A DNA stretch of 64,000 nt, taken from positions 4,030,001 to 4,094,000 of the forward strand of contig NZ_CP022098.1 of NCBI RefSeq assembly GCF_002305875.1. Reading direction: 5' to 3'. Made by a program: the position numbers and the translations under genes. The stretch comes from Cystobacter fuscus (GTDB taxonomy: Bacteria > Myxococcota > Myxococcia > Myxococcales > Myxococcaceae). Under the pieces are notes generated by a model that saw nothing but the letters and a program-made list of their open reading frames with translations, had not been told where the DNA came from and searched no databases. The stretch's first letter is position 1; each line of letters starts with the position of its first letter. Positions 1 through 10,143 of this stretch are shown here, piece by piece.

Positions 1-34
1 GCTCAGCAATCCCGAGGGGTTGCTGGGCTTTTTC
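1..34 (+). terminator. Rho-independent terminator at left edge
   Basis: Positions 1-9 and 20-28 can form a 9-bp stem with one G-T pair and a GA-rich loop, followed by a T tract (29-33). It would end a rightward gene that lies outside the window. The stem may begin before base 1. Confidence 0.8.
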
Positions 35-234
35 TTTGCCCTCGTTTCCGCATGTGCCCTCAGTGTGCGTGCGCCGTGAAGGTGCACTTGACCAGCGGGT
101 GGAAGTCCCGCCCGAGGAGGAGGTCGACCCCCTCGGTAGCTATCTGGCGGGGACGAGGGGTGACCCTCGGACTCGAAGCCCAGAGACAGAAGGCCTCGAA
201 AGGAGGTCGAGCGAGCTTGCAGGCCGCAACGTGA

Positions 235-576
235 GTGAAGCCCGAGCAGGCCCCGAAAGGGCAATCGTGGGAGCCCACGGGCGAGACCCACCCGGCAAGC
301 GTGGCTGTGCGGCTGCTCTTCAATAACCCCGGCACCGAGCCCTGGACGCTGGCGGGGGCGGCGTTGGTGGACTCGGCGGGGGAACAGGTGGGGCTTGCCC
401 GTTGGCCACTGGCGTCCATCCCCGCGAATGGGGCCGGTGCCGTCGTGGTGGGCATCGAGGGGGCGCGCGCGCAGCTCGGCTGCCCCTGCACCCTCAAGCT
501 ATGGGAAGCACAGGGGCCGCGCACCTTCACCCTTGAGAACGTCACCTTCCCCGAGGGGAAAGCGAAGGGGCCCTGA
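235..576 (+). pseudogene. C-terminal fragment of a DUF2381-family protein
   Basis: The 113-residue frame from GTG 235 resembles the C-terminal part of the myxobacterial DUF2381 (TIGR02268) family. The recognisable features are an NPG...PWT..GA block near residue 31, a proline/glycine turn, and TLKLWEA followed by NVTFPEG near the end. Complete members are about 250-300 residues with a signal peptide, and neither the N-terminal half nor a secretion signal is present. The upstream sequence is only the terminator and short stop-broken frames, so this looks like a truncated relic. Members often sit beside Ser/Thr kinase genes; none is visible here. The family assignment is from memory. Confidence 0.55.
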
Positions 577-604
577 GCACGGCCAGCGCGAGCCGTGCCG
601 AGTC

Positions 605-1369
605 TCAAGGGGCTGCGCGCCCGCCAATCTCCGGGAAGCGCTCGTAGGCCCGTTTGAGCGCGTCCAGGTGGGCGGGGTTGTCCAGGTCGAGCGGCGCATC
701 AGTGAGCTGCACGACCCACCCACCCGTCGCGGTACGCCGTGAGCGTGACAGCAGCTCCGCGTCGCGGACCGGGTCCGGAAACCCTATGGCTTCTGCGGCA
801 GCGGGCGACCAGTAGTTCAGCCACCCGAGGCGAGCCGGAATCACAGGCGCGCGGATGTCCTCCCGGAGTTTGAGCGCTGGCAGCCCCCGTGGGGGTACTC
901 CCGGCTTGCGCACTGGATGGCGTGTCTGCCGCGAAATCTCCACGCCCGCGTTAAATGGCGTCGCGTGCCCCCAGAATGCGCGAGCACCCTCCGCTATGGC
1001 CTCCAGCACTTCTACTGCCGCCGCGATGCCGGTTGCGTCGAGCGGCAGGGCTGCATGAATTTCAAACTGTGCCTGCCCTCCTGGGGAGATCCCTGCCGGG
1101 CTGTTCCATCCAGACACCGTTACCCGGAAGCTCTCGTCGCCATTGCAAATGAGCCGAAACCCCCTTCCGGTCGGCCTTCCTTGGGCGAGCCATGCCTCGC
1201 GCTGCGGTAGCCGGATCAGCTTGCCCTCGTCAGAAATCGTCCACCCCAGGTGCAAGCCAGGGAATGCGCGTTCCATTCCATGAACAACAGCCAAGGGGCG
1301 GCTGTCGGCGCCCACGAGCGCAGGCGCGTATACGATAATGCCAATGTCAGTTTCTTGCGTTGCGGGCAT
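605..1369 (-). CDS. DUF5953 family protein, probable partner (immunity) of the upstream toxin-like gene
   Basis: A 254-residue soluble protein with no signal peptide or membrane segment. It matches my memory of the DUF5953 family, common in myxobacterial toxin islands: an N-terminal IVYAPALVG/VHGMERA block, a central GLPALKLREDI segment, and a C-terminal GGWVVQL followed by APLDLDNPAHLDALKRAYE. The ATG lies one base after the stop of the upstream lipoprotein gene (TGA 1373-1371, ATG 1369-1367), so the two are almost certainly translated in a coupled way. Small cytosolic proteins encoded directly behind a polymorphic toxin are typically immunity proteins. That role is inferred from position. 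Confidence 0.8.
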   Translation of the reverse strand: MPATQETDIGIIVYAPALVGADSRPLAVVHGMERAFPGLHLGWTISDEGKLIRLPQREAWLAQGRPTGRGFRLICNGDESFRVTVSGWNSPAGISPGGQAQFEIHAALPLDATGIAAAVEVLEAIAEGARAFWGHATPFNAGVEISRQTRHPVRKPGVPPRGLPALKLREDIRAPVIPARLGWLNYWSPAAAEAIGFPDPVRDAELLSRSRRTATGGWVVQLTDAPLDLDNPAHLDALKRAYERFPEIGGRAAP

Positions 1370-1370
1370 T

Positions 1371-2375
1371 TCAGCACCAGTTCATCACGACAATTTCGAG
1401 GGTCTCATCTGCTAACTCCAGTGCAGCTTTGTGCGCGGCGCTGCGCACGCCGACCTTGAAGTCAAATCCGCAGGCCAGAGCAAGGGCGCGCTCGTACTGC
1501 AACTTCGGCAGTTGTTCCTCAATCACAATTCTCCGAAGTTCGGGCGGGTACGTGTCGAAGTTGTCGGTCTTGACTTCCCAGAGCGTGCGCGTGGCCAGTT
1601 GCAGCGCGTCGAAGTCCTTCCCATTCACGAACACATCCCCACCTGGGTTAATGTTATTCGGAATTCTGTCGGCGCACTTGTTGTGCAATTTATTGCCGCC
1701 ACGGTGATAATTTTTCGGTATGGGCTCGCACCTGTTGCGATCTCGCTCCGAGGTTTCGGGTGGCTCCCCAGGGGGAAAATCTGGCCCCTTTGGCTCCGGC
1801 TTGGGTCTTTTTGTCGGCGAGGGTTTCTGCGGGGCGGGCTTCGTTACAGGCACGGGCTTCGTTACAGGCACGGGCTTCACTTCAGGCACGGGCCGCGCTT
1901 CCGGCACCGGCTGCGTCTCCGGCACCGGCTGCGTCTCCGGCACCGGCTGCGTAGGCGGCCGAACCTGGGGACGGCCCCTCTTCTCGTAAGCCTCCAGGGC
2001 CTCTTTGATGGCGAATCCCACCACCACCACGCCCGCCACGACTACCGCGCCCACCACAAGCTCCGGCGCCGCGAGGACGCAGACCCCGAGCCCCATTGCC
2101 GCAGCGCCCGCTGAGGCCACCGCGCATCGTCCGGTGATGTCGTGGAACTCGATCCGGTCATGGTCGAGGGCCTGATAGCACCGCTCCGCCAGCACGGGCC
2201 AGGGCTCGGAAGCTTCGCGGACGGCGCACCGCCCCCCATCCGTCCAGGGCAGCGCCGCCGCTCGCTGGAGGTTGGCATACCTCGGGTCCCAGTCCACGGG
2301 CTCTTCCGGGCTTGGCGCTGACGTCGCGCAGGCGGAGACGTAGAGCAGAAGTGCGATGCACGCTCGGAGACGCAT
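1371..2375 (-). CDS. DUF6310-type lipoprotein with nuclease-like C-terminal domain (candidate polymorphic toxin)
   Basis: I chose the start at ATG 2375 because AGGGAGGA stands just upstream and it gives a classic lipoprotein signal with a VSAC lipobox (Cys16). A longer frame to 2438 lacks this. Order: signal and lipobox (1-16); charged region with several Cys (17-84); hydrophobic glycine/valine-rich segment (about 85-124), possibly membrane-crossing; Pro-Val-Pro repeat linker (142-181); C-terminal domain (about 210-334). The C-terminal domain shows Asp256 ... Glu267-Val-Lys269 with surrounding strands, the spacing of a PD-(D/E)XK nuclease fold. It matches the DUF6310 family as I remember it. 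The coupled DUF5953 gene follows. A lipoprotein toxin plus immunity pair resembles SitA-type toxins delivered by TraA/TraB outer-membrane exchange; that is inference. Confidence 0.75.
   Translation of the reverse strand: MRLRACIALLLYVSACATSAPSPEEPVDWDPRYANLQRAAALPWTDGGRCAVREASEPWPVLAERCYQALDHDRIEFHDITGRCAVASAGAAAMGLGVCVLAAPELVVGAVVVAGVVVVGFAIKEALEAYEKRGRPQVRPPTQPVPETQPVPETQPVPEARPVPEVKPVPVTKPVPVTKPAPQKPSPTKRPKPEPKGPDFPPGEPPETSERDRNRCEPIPKNYHRGGNKLHNKCADRIPNNINPGGDVFVNGKDFDALQLATRTLWEVKTDNFDTYPPELRRIVIEEQLPKLQYERALALACGFDFKVGVRSAAHKAALELADETLEIVVMNWC
1833..1952 (-). repeat. Tandem Pro-Val-Pro coding repeat (toxin linker)
   Basis: Codons 142-181 of the lipoprotein gene repeat a unit of about five or six residues, x-P-V-P-x-x, seven or eight times. 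Some DNA copies are identical (the two adjacent copies around 1850-1875, and those around 1910-1945). Such linkers separate delivery and effector parts in modular toxins. Copy number could vary by slippage. Confidence 0.8.
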
Positions 2376-2826
2376 GGCCGGTCCTCCCTTGGAGCTAGGA
2401 CCTGGCGGGTTCTGGTGGGTCCGGTCGGAGTATGACAACGCTCCCCGACAGCGACGAACGAGTGCGCAGACAGCTCCCCGTCATGTCGCGCATATGTCGC
2501 ACGAGCCTGCGGAATGGCCTGGAATGGGGCGGGACAGGGTGGGACGCGGCGGGATGACGACTCCCAGGCATTCCGGGCGGTTACGAGGTAAGGGCGCGAA
2601 TCCGCTAGAGGTTTCGCACCGCCCGGCGCGGGTTCGATTCCCGCCGCCTCCTCCAAAACAAATCCCTCGGCCGCGGCTACAGAGCGACGCATGGACGAAT
2701 ACGTAGCCACTTGCGTGTGGCGGCTGGGGGGATAGCAGTGGAGTGTCGCTGCTGGGGGCCAGAAGGGCCTCCGCCGCGTCGGTGCTCCGGCCGGATGCGG
2801 TGGCGAAGGAACACCGGCTCCTGACT
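2376..2826. other. Gene-poor gap between toxin locus and HEAT-repeat gene
   Basis: No convincing protein gene is present in these 451 bases. The left end holds the lipoprotein gene's ribosome-binding site. The middle holds a tRNA/tmRNA 3'-end-like element at 2600-2655. Open frames here give low-complexity or tRNA-antisense translations. The rest shows nothing I recognise. Confidence 0.6.
2600..2655 (+). tRNA. 3' fragment of a tRNA or tmRNA-like gene (possible att scar)
   Basis: A canonical T arm is present: stem GCGGG (2628-2632), loop TTCGATT (2633-2639), stem CCCGC (2640-2644). It is followed by a 7-base 3' acceptor strand CGCCTCC (2645-2651), one discriminator base and an encoded CCA (2653-2655). 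The matching 5' acceptor strand GGAGGCG is not found in the preceding 100 bases, so no complete tRNA folds. Translated antisense, the region gives the NRTRAG-type peptide typical of mis-called tRNA ends. Integrative elements commonly insert at tRNA or tmRNA 3' ends and leave such partial copies. It could be the 3' end of tmRNA rather than a tRNA. Confidence 0.5.
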
Positions 2827-3804
2827 TCAAGTATGGGGGAGCTTGCGCAGTACCTCGATAGCCTCCTCGTACACCCTGCCAAGCACGTCGTCTTGGGACT
2901 TGTATTCCGCCAGCAGGTCGGCGTCCTCCCGATGTCCCACGTACTCAAGGATGGTCGCGGCTTTGATGATGCGTACAGTCTCCGGGGCCGCAACCATTCT
3001 CCGGGCCACCTCGCGCAATCCGGCGCGGGCCTTGGGTGGGAGCGCGGGAAGAAGACGCTCGCGGTGTAGGAGCAGCAGGGTGAACAGGCGATCACAGAAA
3101 CGTCTTTCCTGCCCCTTGCGTGTGGATGCCACTCCAATGATGGAACGGGCCAGGAAGATGAATGAGGGGAGCAAAGGGACCAGTTCATCTGGTACCTCCT
3201 CATCCAGCACGGTCAGGACCTTGGTCTTCTGCTCGACAGGCACCGACTCGTCCTCAATCCACACTCGCAGTTCTTCCGAAGAGTTCTCCAGCAAGCGAAG
3301 GAGGGCCAGCAGGCCCTCGGAAGCAGGTGGAGCGATCCGCTCCAGGGCCCCGCGAACAGCGGGGAGCAACTCTGGATGACGCTTGCGCCAAAGTGCATAG
3401 GTCAGGTCATCCACATCGGACCCCTCTGGCGCGCCAGCGGCCAATCGATTCAGCCTGCGTACGAGGGTTGCCCTCGAGCTGGCGCTCTTGAGCTGACCAA
3501 GTGCCTGGGTGATGACCTGCACGACAGACGAGGCGTCGTAGCCCCCTCGAGACCCCTCCAGGAGGAGTTGCTGCTCCAAGCGTCTGGCGTTCGCAGGACC
3601 ACCCAGCTCACCCAGGCCAAAGGCGGCTGCCTGGCGCACCTTCCCGTCAGGAGACTGGAGCATTTGTTCCAGAACACTCTGGACTCTTCTGGGCTGCGCC
3701 TCGCGCAATGCCGCCACCAGGGTGCGTGCCCTCTCCTGACCTCCCCAGTGGAAGGCATCAACCAGCTCTGACCGCCACTGCTCCAAATCGATTTCCCATG
3801 ACAT
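2827..3804 (-). CDS. HEAT-repeat protein
   Basis: 325 residues, almost entirely alpha-helical repeats. An early HEAT-like unit has VRQAAAFGLGELG near residue 55. Further helix pairs carry runs such as LLPAVRGALERI and EGLLALLRLLENS, and the end (around 285-325) has ATILEYVGHREDADLL. No signal peptide or transmembrane segment is seen, so it is probably a cytosolic scaffold or binding protein. ATG 3804 follows a GGAG motif. It starts 21 bases after the last recognisable codons of a broken toxin gene on the same strand, so it could once have been that toxin's partner. Function is otherwise unknown. Confidence 0.8.
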   Translation of the reverse strand: MSWEIDLEQWRSELVDAFHWGGQERARTLVAALREAQPRRVQSVLEQMLQSPDGKVRQAAAFGLGELGGPANARRLEQQLLLEGSRGGYDASSVVQVITQALGQLKSASSRATLVRRLNRLAAGAPEGSDVDDLTYALWRKRHPELLPAVRGALERIAPPASEGLLALLRLLENSSEELRVWIEDESVPVEQKTKVLTVLDEEVPDELVPLLPSFIFLARSIIGVASTRKGQERRFCDRLFTLLLLHRERLLPALPPKARAGLREVARRMVAAPETVRIIKAATILEYVGHREDADLLAEYKSQDDVLGRVYEEAIEVLRKLPHT

Positions 3805-3824
3805 GCGTCGCTCCAGAATCCAGG

Positions 3825-4664
3825 CTATGGATACTGAACTCCGGGAGGCACGTACCGCCGGACGAGCGCTCCATTGAGCATGTAGAGTTCGTGGATGGCA
3901 TCCGGGTCCGCCCGGCGCATGGCTTCAAACGCATCCAGCTCACGCTGCAGATCCTTCGCATTGGAGAATCACCTGCGGAATCCCTCTGGGCCTTGTTCTT
4001 GTCGAGTCTGGTATGTCCGGCTCCCTCCCTGGCAGCGAGTTCGTCCTCAAGGGCCCCATTGTGGGGCGGGTTGCTCCGAGAGTGCGGAGGCCCATGGCGG
4101 GTTGAGAGGGCCGGGCTGCTGCCACTGTAGTTGCTCGCTCCGGCAGTAGCCGCCCCAATCCCAGGGTGGCCACCAACACTACCACCCGGAAGCCCACGAC
4201 CCCCATTGCCGCTCCGAAGCGCGCCGAGGCCGCGCTGGCGTCCTCGCCGCCTGCGCCTCCAGGTAAAGCCGCAGACACGCTTGTGCTACTCGCGTCAATT
4301 CCACCAGCCCCACCACCATCGCCAACCTTACCGTCAACGTCGCCGCGAATGCCTTTGAGAAGAAGGGCTCGGGCATGAGCCATGCGGAGAAGTACAGCAT
4401 GACGGACAGGTACACGCTGTGGATGAAGAGCGGCGAGTTGAAGAGTTCCTCGGCAGCCTGTCCTTCTGGGTCACCGCCCGACGACCATTTGACTCGCCAG
4501 AATTCGTGGCCAGAGTCAGGGGATGGAGAGCCAAGGCGGATGAGTTCAGCGGAAAGGTCGTTGTAATCTCGGCGCTCCGCCCAGGCCTTCGCACAATAGA
4601 GATTGACGATACACCCCACATCGGTGTCCCGTCTGTCGAAGGCCTCTTCCTCCCCAGGAGTCAT
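3825..4664 (-). pseudogene. Frameshifted remnant of a polymorphic toxin (SitA5/AHH-like family)
   Basis: Coding sense persists on the minus strand but jumps between frames. One frame (about 4664-4240) gives AKAWAERRDY, then a hydrophobic MPEPFFSKAFAA segment and ELTRVAQACLRLYLEA. The next (about 4240-4050) continues as SARFGAAMGVVGF and VLVATLGLGRLLPE. A third reads GAGHTRLDKNKAQRDS (around 4000-4040). The first frame resumes with DAFEAMRRADPDAIHELYML and ends RRYVPPGVQYP at the stop 3827-3825. In my memory this mid-region (PEP.F.KA ... GVARALPE) belongs to large myxobacterial lipoprotein toxins with AHH-type nuclease ends. The N-terminal lipobox is missing, so the gene is both 5'-truncated and frameshifted. 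Confidence 0.5.
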
Positions 4665-4707
4665 CGGTGCGCGAGGATCAGGCGGTGTCCTCACAAACCT
4701 TCCTCCA

Positions 4708-5922
4708 CTATGGATAGTGCGTGAGCGAGAACGACCCTCCCGCGAAGTCCTGCTGCGAATAGAATTTCTGGACGTACTCATTCATGAAGGCATTCATGTC
4801 GTTTGTCGACTGGAATTGCCATTCACCGGTGTTCGCGTCGAGCAAGCGCGGAGGGTTCGTGTTGTGCACGGCGATGTCGTGCCCGGTTGGCTCGCTCGGG
4901 TGGTGGAGGTGAATCACACTGAAGCCGCCGTTCGGGAGCTGAGCCGCGAAGTTGTTCGCCAGATCGTTGATGGGTCTTCGCTGGGGATGGCGTTGTGCCG
5001 CGCTCAGGCCGTCCACGAGGCCATTCAGATGGGCTTGCTGGGCGGCACTGTGTGCGTTGAGTGCGTTGTTGGCGGCCCGGATCTTCCCGTTGACGTCCGC
5101 CACGGTCGGAATCGTACCTCTCATTTTGTCCATAATACCGGGGTTGGTGTGGCGCTTCTGGGCATCCAACGCCTCGTCGTGCAGCTTGTCCGCCGCGGCG
5201 CCCATCTTGTTGAGGTCCGCGATCGTCTCCTGATTCTGATGCTGGATCGCGGCGAAGTGCGCGCTCATGTTCTGGCCATGTCCCACCATTTGCCGGAAGA
5301 CTTGCTTGTTGACGTCACCGCCCCTTTGCTGATCGGTGAGGTTGAGGCGGATCCACTCCGTCGCCATCGCGGCACATACGCCTTCGTTGGCCTTGGAGAA
5401 CTCCTTGAAGGTTTGTCCTTCCAACCTGTCGGACTGGAAGGAATTCGCCAGCATGTTCGCACCGTACTTCTGGCTCAGCGCCTGGCAGTCGGCCTGGACG
5501 CTCGAACCCGACGCGCTCTTGCCGAGCTGAGGCGAGGGGGCCGCGAGGTGGCTGATCTGTGCCGTCGTCGCGGCGTTGTTCGAAGTTCCGGCAGGGCGGG
5601 TCGTGAAGACGGAGCCGCGCCGCGCGTTCATCACGGCGACATCCTGCTTCGACTTGAACACGGCATTGCCGGCGGAGGGATCCTGGGTCGGTGCCTTCTG
5701 CTTGCCGAGCTGGTCCTGGTGCCAGCCGGGGGGAGCCGAGGCTGGTTTCTGCTGCTGGACCTGTGGCCCCGCGGGCGCGCCCGTGCTCCCTGTCGCCGCG
5801 GCCTCATTCGTGGCGCCGCTCTTCGCGGTCCCATTCGTCGAGCTGGGGTTGGCCGCCTGGCTCGTTCGCGTCGCGGTGTGCGTCGCTTGCGCGGGCCTGT
5901 TGTTGATCGGGCTGATGGGCAT
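4708..5922 (-). CDS. YopT-type (peptidase family C58) cysteine protease
   Basis: 404 residues. The first 180 or so are rich in Ala, Thr, Gln, Ser and Pro and look disordered, with no Sec signal. The C-terminal half carries a papain-like triad in YopT/AvrPphB order: Cys183 in GVCAAMATEWI, His348 in GHDIAVH, and Asp362 in LLDANTGEW. C58 proteases in YopT and AvrPphB are injected effectors that cut prenylated GTPases or host kinases. The target here is unknown. A disordered, secretion-competent N-terminus fits an effector, but no secretion apparatus gene is adjacent. ATG 5922 has GGAG nine bases upstream. It stands alone between a broken toxin and a metabolic gene. Confidence 0.8.
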   Translation of the reverse strand: MPISPINNRPAQATHTATRTSQAANPSSTNGTAKSGATNEAAATGSTGAPAGPQVQQQKPASAPPGWHQDQLGKQKAPTQDPSAGNAVFKSKQDVAVMNARRGSVFTTRPAGTSNNAATTAQISHLAAPSPQLGKSASGSSVQADCQALSQKYGANMLANSFQSDRLEGQTFKEFSKANEGVCAAMATEWIRLNLTDQQRGGDVNKQVFRQMVGHGQNMSAHFAAIQHQNQETIADLNKMGAAADKLHDEALDAQKRHTNPGIMDKMRGTIPTVADVNGKIRAANNALNAHSAAQQAHLNGLVDGLSAAQRHPQRRPINDLANNFAAQLPNGGFSVIHLHHPSEPTGHDIAVHNTNPPRLLDANTGEWQFQSTNDMNAFMNEYVQKFYSQQDFAGGSFSLTHYP

Positions 5923-6041
5923 GTGGGTCTCCAGAAGGGTGTGACCGCCAGCTTGGCGAACTCAGTTCATGGGCTTGGACCAGCAAGACTCAGGCCGTTC
6001 CAGTATAACCGAAAAAAAGGTGCCAACGACCATGCCCGCGC

Positions 6042-6830
6042 TCACTTCCCCTGGAAGCGCGCCTCGCGCCGCTCGATGAAGGAGCGCAGTCCCTCCTGCA
6101 CGTCCTCGCTCGCGTAGAGCTGCCGCAACCGCGGCATCAAGTCCTGGGCGGCCGCGTCCGGCCCCTGCTCGCGCGCCAGCCGCGCCGAGGCGAGGGTGGC
6201 CTGCACCGCGAGCGGCGCCTGGCGCGCCACCGCCTCGGCGAGCGCGAGCGCGCGATCGAGCTGCTGGCCGGGCTCCACCACCTCCTGGACGATGCCCATG
6301 CGGTACGCCTCGGCCGCGCCGAACTCGTCCCCGGTGAGCAGCCAGCGCATGGCGTTGCCCCAGCCCGCCACCTGTGGGAAGCGCAGCGTGGCGCCCCCGA
6401 AGGGGAAGATGCCGCGCTTGACCTCCAGCTGGGCGAACCGCGTGTCACTGGCCGCCACCGCCATGTCCGCGGCCAGTATCAGCTCCACGCCGAGCGTGAA
6501 GCAGATGCCCTGCACCGCGATCAGCAGGGGCTTCTTGCGCCGCTCTCCGAACAGGTGGAAGGGGTCCACCGCCCCCTGGGGAACCATGGTCTCGCCAGTG
6601 CCCACTCTCGGCCCCACGTCCGCCAGGTCCAGGCCCGCCGTGAAGTGCGCTCCCTCCGCGTACACCACGGTGCAGCGCACCTGCTCGTTCTGGTCTGCCT
6701 CCGTCAGCGCATGGGCGAGGCCGTGCAGCATCGCCATGTCGAACGCGTTGCGCTTGGCGGCTCGGTGGATGCCGATGAGCGCGACGTGGCCGCGCAGCGA
6801 GAGCGAGATTCGGGGGTCAGGCTGAGACAT
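6042..6830 (-). CDS. Enoyl-CoA hydratase/isomerase (crotonase) family protein
   Basis: 262 residues, normal length for a crotonase. The substrate-binding start KRNAFD (about residue 26), the oxyanion-hole segment HFTAGLDLADV (about 62) and the second oxyanion block around GVELILAADMAVA (about 113-125) are present. The usual catalytic glutamates of enoyl-CoA hydratase are not clearly placed. VKRGIFPFGGAT resembles members that act as isomerases or on branched acyl-CoAs. A role in fatty-acid or branched-chain CoA turnover is likely but the substrate is open. The gene stands alone, 119 bases from the C58 protease gene. Confidence 0.9.
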   Translation of the reverse strand: MSQPDPRISLSLRGHVALIGIHRAAKRNAFDMAMLHGLAHALTEADQNEQVRCTVVYAEGAHFTAGLDLADVGPRVGTGETMVPQGAVDPFHLFGERRKKPLLIAVQGICFTLGVELILAADMAVAASDTRFAQLEVKRGIFPFGGATLRFPQVAGWGNAMRWLLTGDEFGAAEAYRMGIVQEVVEPGQQLDRALALAEAVARQAPLAVQATLASARLAREQGPDAAAQDLMPRLRQLYASEDVQEGLRSFIERREARFQGK

Positions 6831-6917
6831 GGGACGGGCACTCCTCGGTGAAGGATGGAGCGCGGGACTCTAGATGACCGCTCATGATTCTCGAACGGTG
6901 CGGTGCTGGAGTTTCCG

Positions 6918-7403
6918 CTAGCTCACGGCAGGCGCCGTCTCGCCGCCCTGGAGTTCCCGCTCGCGCATCCGCAGGTAGTGCGCGACGGCCTCGGCGATCG
7001 CCCGGGTGAAGCACTGCGCGAGGATCCTCGCCTCCTCCAGCCGGACGAGGCCGTGCCCCCGGTTCTCCACCAGCTCGAAGATGCAGTCGTGCAGCACCCC
7101 GTACTCGCGCACGATGTTGGACAGGGTGAAGCCGATGAGGAAGCGCTGCTCCCCGTGCTCCCATCCCAGGGGGCCCACCCGGTGCGTCTTCGGCTCCATC
7201 CCCTCCTCCTCCCGGCGGAGGGCGGCGATCACCTGCCGCAGGAAGTCCGGGATCTGGTTGGCCAGCTCGGGCTCGGAGAGGGGGCCGGGCGCATGGCGAC
7301 GTTGGACCCGCTCCCGCCATTCGTGGAAGAGCTGCTCCTGCCCGGTCTCCATCATGTCCGCGAGGCTCTCCATGGATGCCTCCGTGGGTGCTTGGAGGAA
7401 CAT
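6918..7403 (-). CDS. RsbRD N-terminal-like sensory domain protein, stand-alone
   Basis: About 161 helical residues. GWEHGEQRFLIGFTLSNIV followed by REYGVLHDCIFELVE resembles the RsbR-type N-terminal domain found in front of histidine kinases and STAS proteins in myxobacteria. Here no kinase or STAS domain follows; the protein ends after RMREREL. It may be a separate sensor or adaptor. I prefer ATG 7403 over TTG 7409 two codons upstream, though neither has a strong ribosome-binding site. Confidence 0.65.
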   Translation of the reverse strand: MFLQAPTEASMESLADMMETGQEQLFHEWRERVQRRHAPGPLSEPELANQIPDFLRQVIAALRREEEGMEPKTHRVGPLGWEHGEQRFLIGFTLSNIVREYGVLHDCIFELVENRGHGLVRLEEARILAQCFTRAIAEAVAHYLRMRERELQGGETAPAVS

Positions 7404-7508
7404 TGCCAACCCCGGAGCGAAGGCAGGAGGGGGTGCCCTTCGAGGAGGCGAGGGCCCGTCAGGATCGGTCCCCTGGGCGAGGTGGGCTGGAGCCTGGGGG
7501 CGGGCCGC

Positions 7509-8039
7509 TCACTCGGAAGGGCGCAGACGCGTCGCCGCCCACGTGGCGTCCACGGCCACCTGGGCGATGCCCCGCAGACCGAGCCGCTCGGCCGACTCCC
7601 AGCCCCGGTCCCGGTTGAGGTCCGTCTCCACCTTCGAGGACTGCTTCGGGTAGGCCACCCACAACAGCGTCGTGGGCGTGAGCACCGGGGCCAGTTGAGA
7701 CATGCGCTGCGCGAGCTCGGCCTGGTCTCGCACGAAGACGAGGAGGAAGGGCGCTCCCTTGCCGAGCTTCGTCCGCACGCTGGCGCCTGCGGGCAACTCG
7801 CCCAACAGCGTGGCCACGTCCCCCGGAGCGCCCAGCACCACGGCCTCCATGCCGGGCTTCAGGAGCATCTTCTGCCCCAGGGGTTTGGTGCTCGGCGCGG
7901 GCCGCGCGGGGCTCTTCAACGGGGTGGCCGGGCGCTTCACCGCCTGTCGCGGGGTGCTCGTGGCGCGGCGGGGAGCGGCCTTCTTCGCGGCGCTCTTCTT
8001 CGCGGGTCGGGTCGTGGACTCGTGGGTCGTGCGGGCCAT
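7509..8039 (-). CDS. Conserved hypothetical protein, DUF3052-like, with a basic Ala/Lys/Pro-rich N-terminus
   Basis: 176 residues. Residues 1-55 are lysine-, alanine-, arginine- and proline-rich (KKSAAKKAAPRRA), similar to histone-H1-like tails that bind DNA or RNA. The remaining 120 residues form a compact domain with LKPGMEAVVLGAP near the start, ILLW-type strands (TLLWVAYPK) and a closing GLRGIAQVAVDATWAATRLRP. The last block resembles small DUF3052-type proteins, from memory. It is separated from speA upstream by a strong terminator, so it is probably transcribed on its own. Function unknown. Confidence 0.75.
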   Translation of the reverse strand: MARTTHESTTRPAKKSAAKKAAPRRATSTPRQAVKRPATPLKSPARPAPSTKPLGQKMLLKPGMEAVVLGAPGDVATLLGELPAGASVRTKLGKGAPFLLVFVRDQAELAQRMSQLAPVLTPTTLLWVAYPKQSSKVETDLNRDRGWESAERLGLRGIAQVAVDATWAATRLRPSE

Positions 8040-8066
8040 ACACGCCTGTCTAGTCCGGAGGCCGGG

Positions 8067-8104
8067 AAAAGAAAAACCGCGCCCCCGGAGTGCGAGGGCG
8101 CGGT
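8067..8104 (-). terminator. Rho-independent terminator of speA
   Basis: CCGCGCCC (8077-8084) pairs perfectly with GGGCGCGG (8096-8103). The A-rich tract 8067-8076 becomes a U tract in leftward transcripts. It lies about 33 bases past the speA stop and before the next leftward gene. Confidence 0.9.
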
Positions 8105-8136
8105 GGGAAGAGCGGGGTGGAGGAACCGCCGTCGGC

Positions 8137-10143
<2,007 letters not shown>

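Noticed and set aside
2042..3203. Open frames on the minus strand ending in GGGGGNRTRAG-like or AAGIEPAPGG-like peptides
   Set aside because: These peptides are the usual translation of antisense tRNA 3' ends, not proteins.
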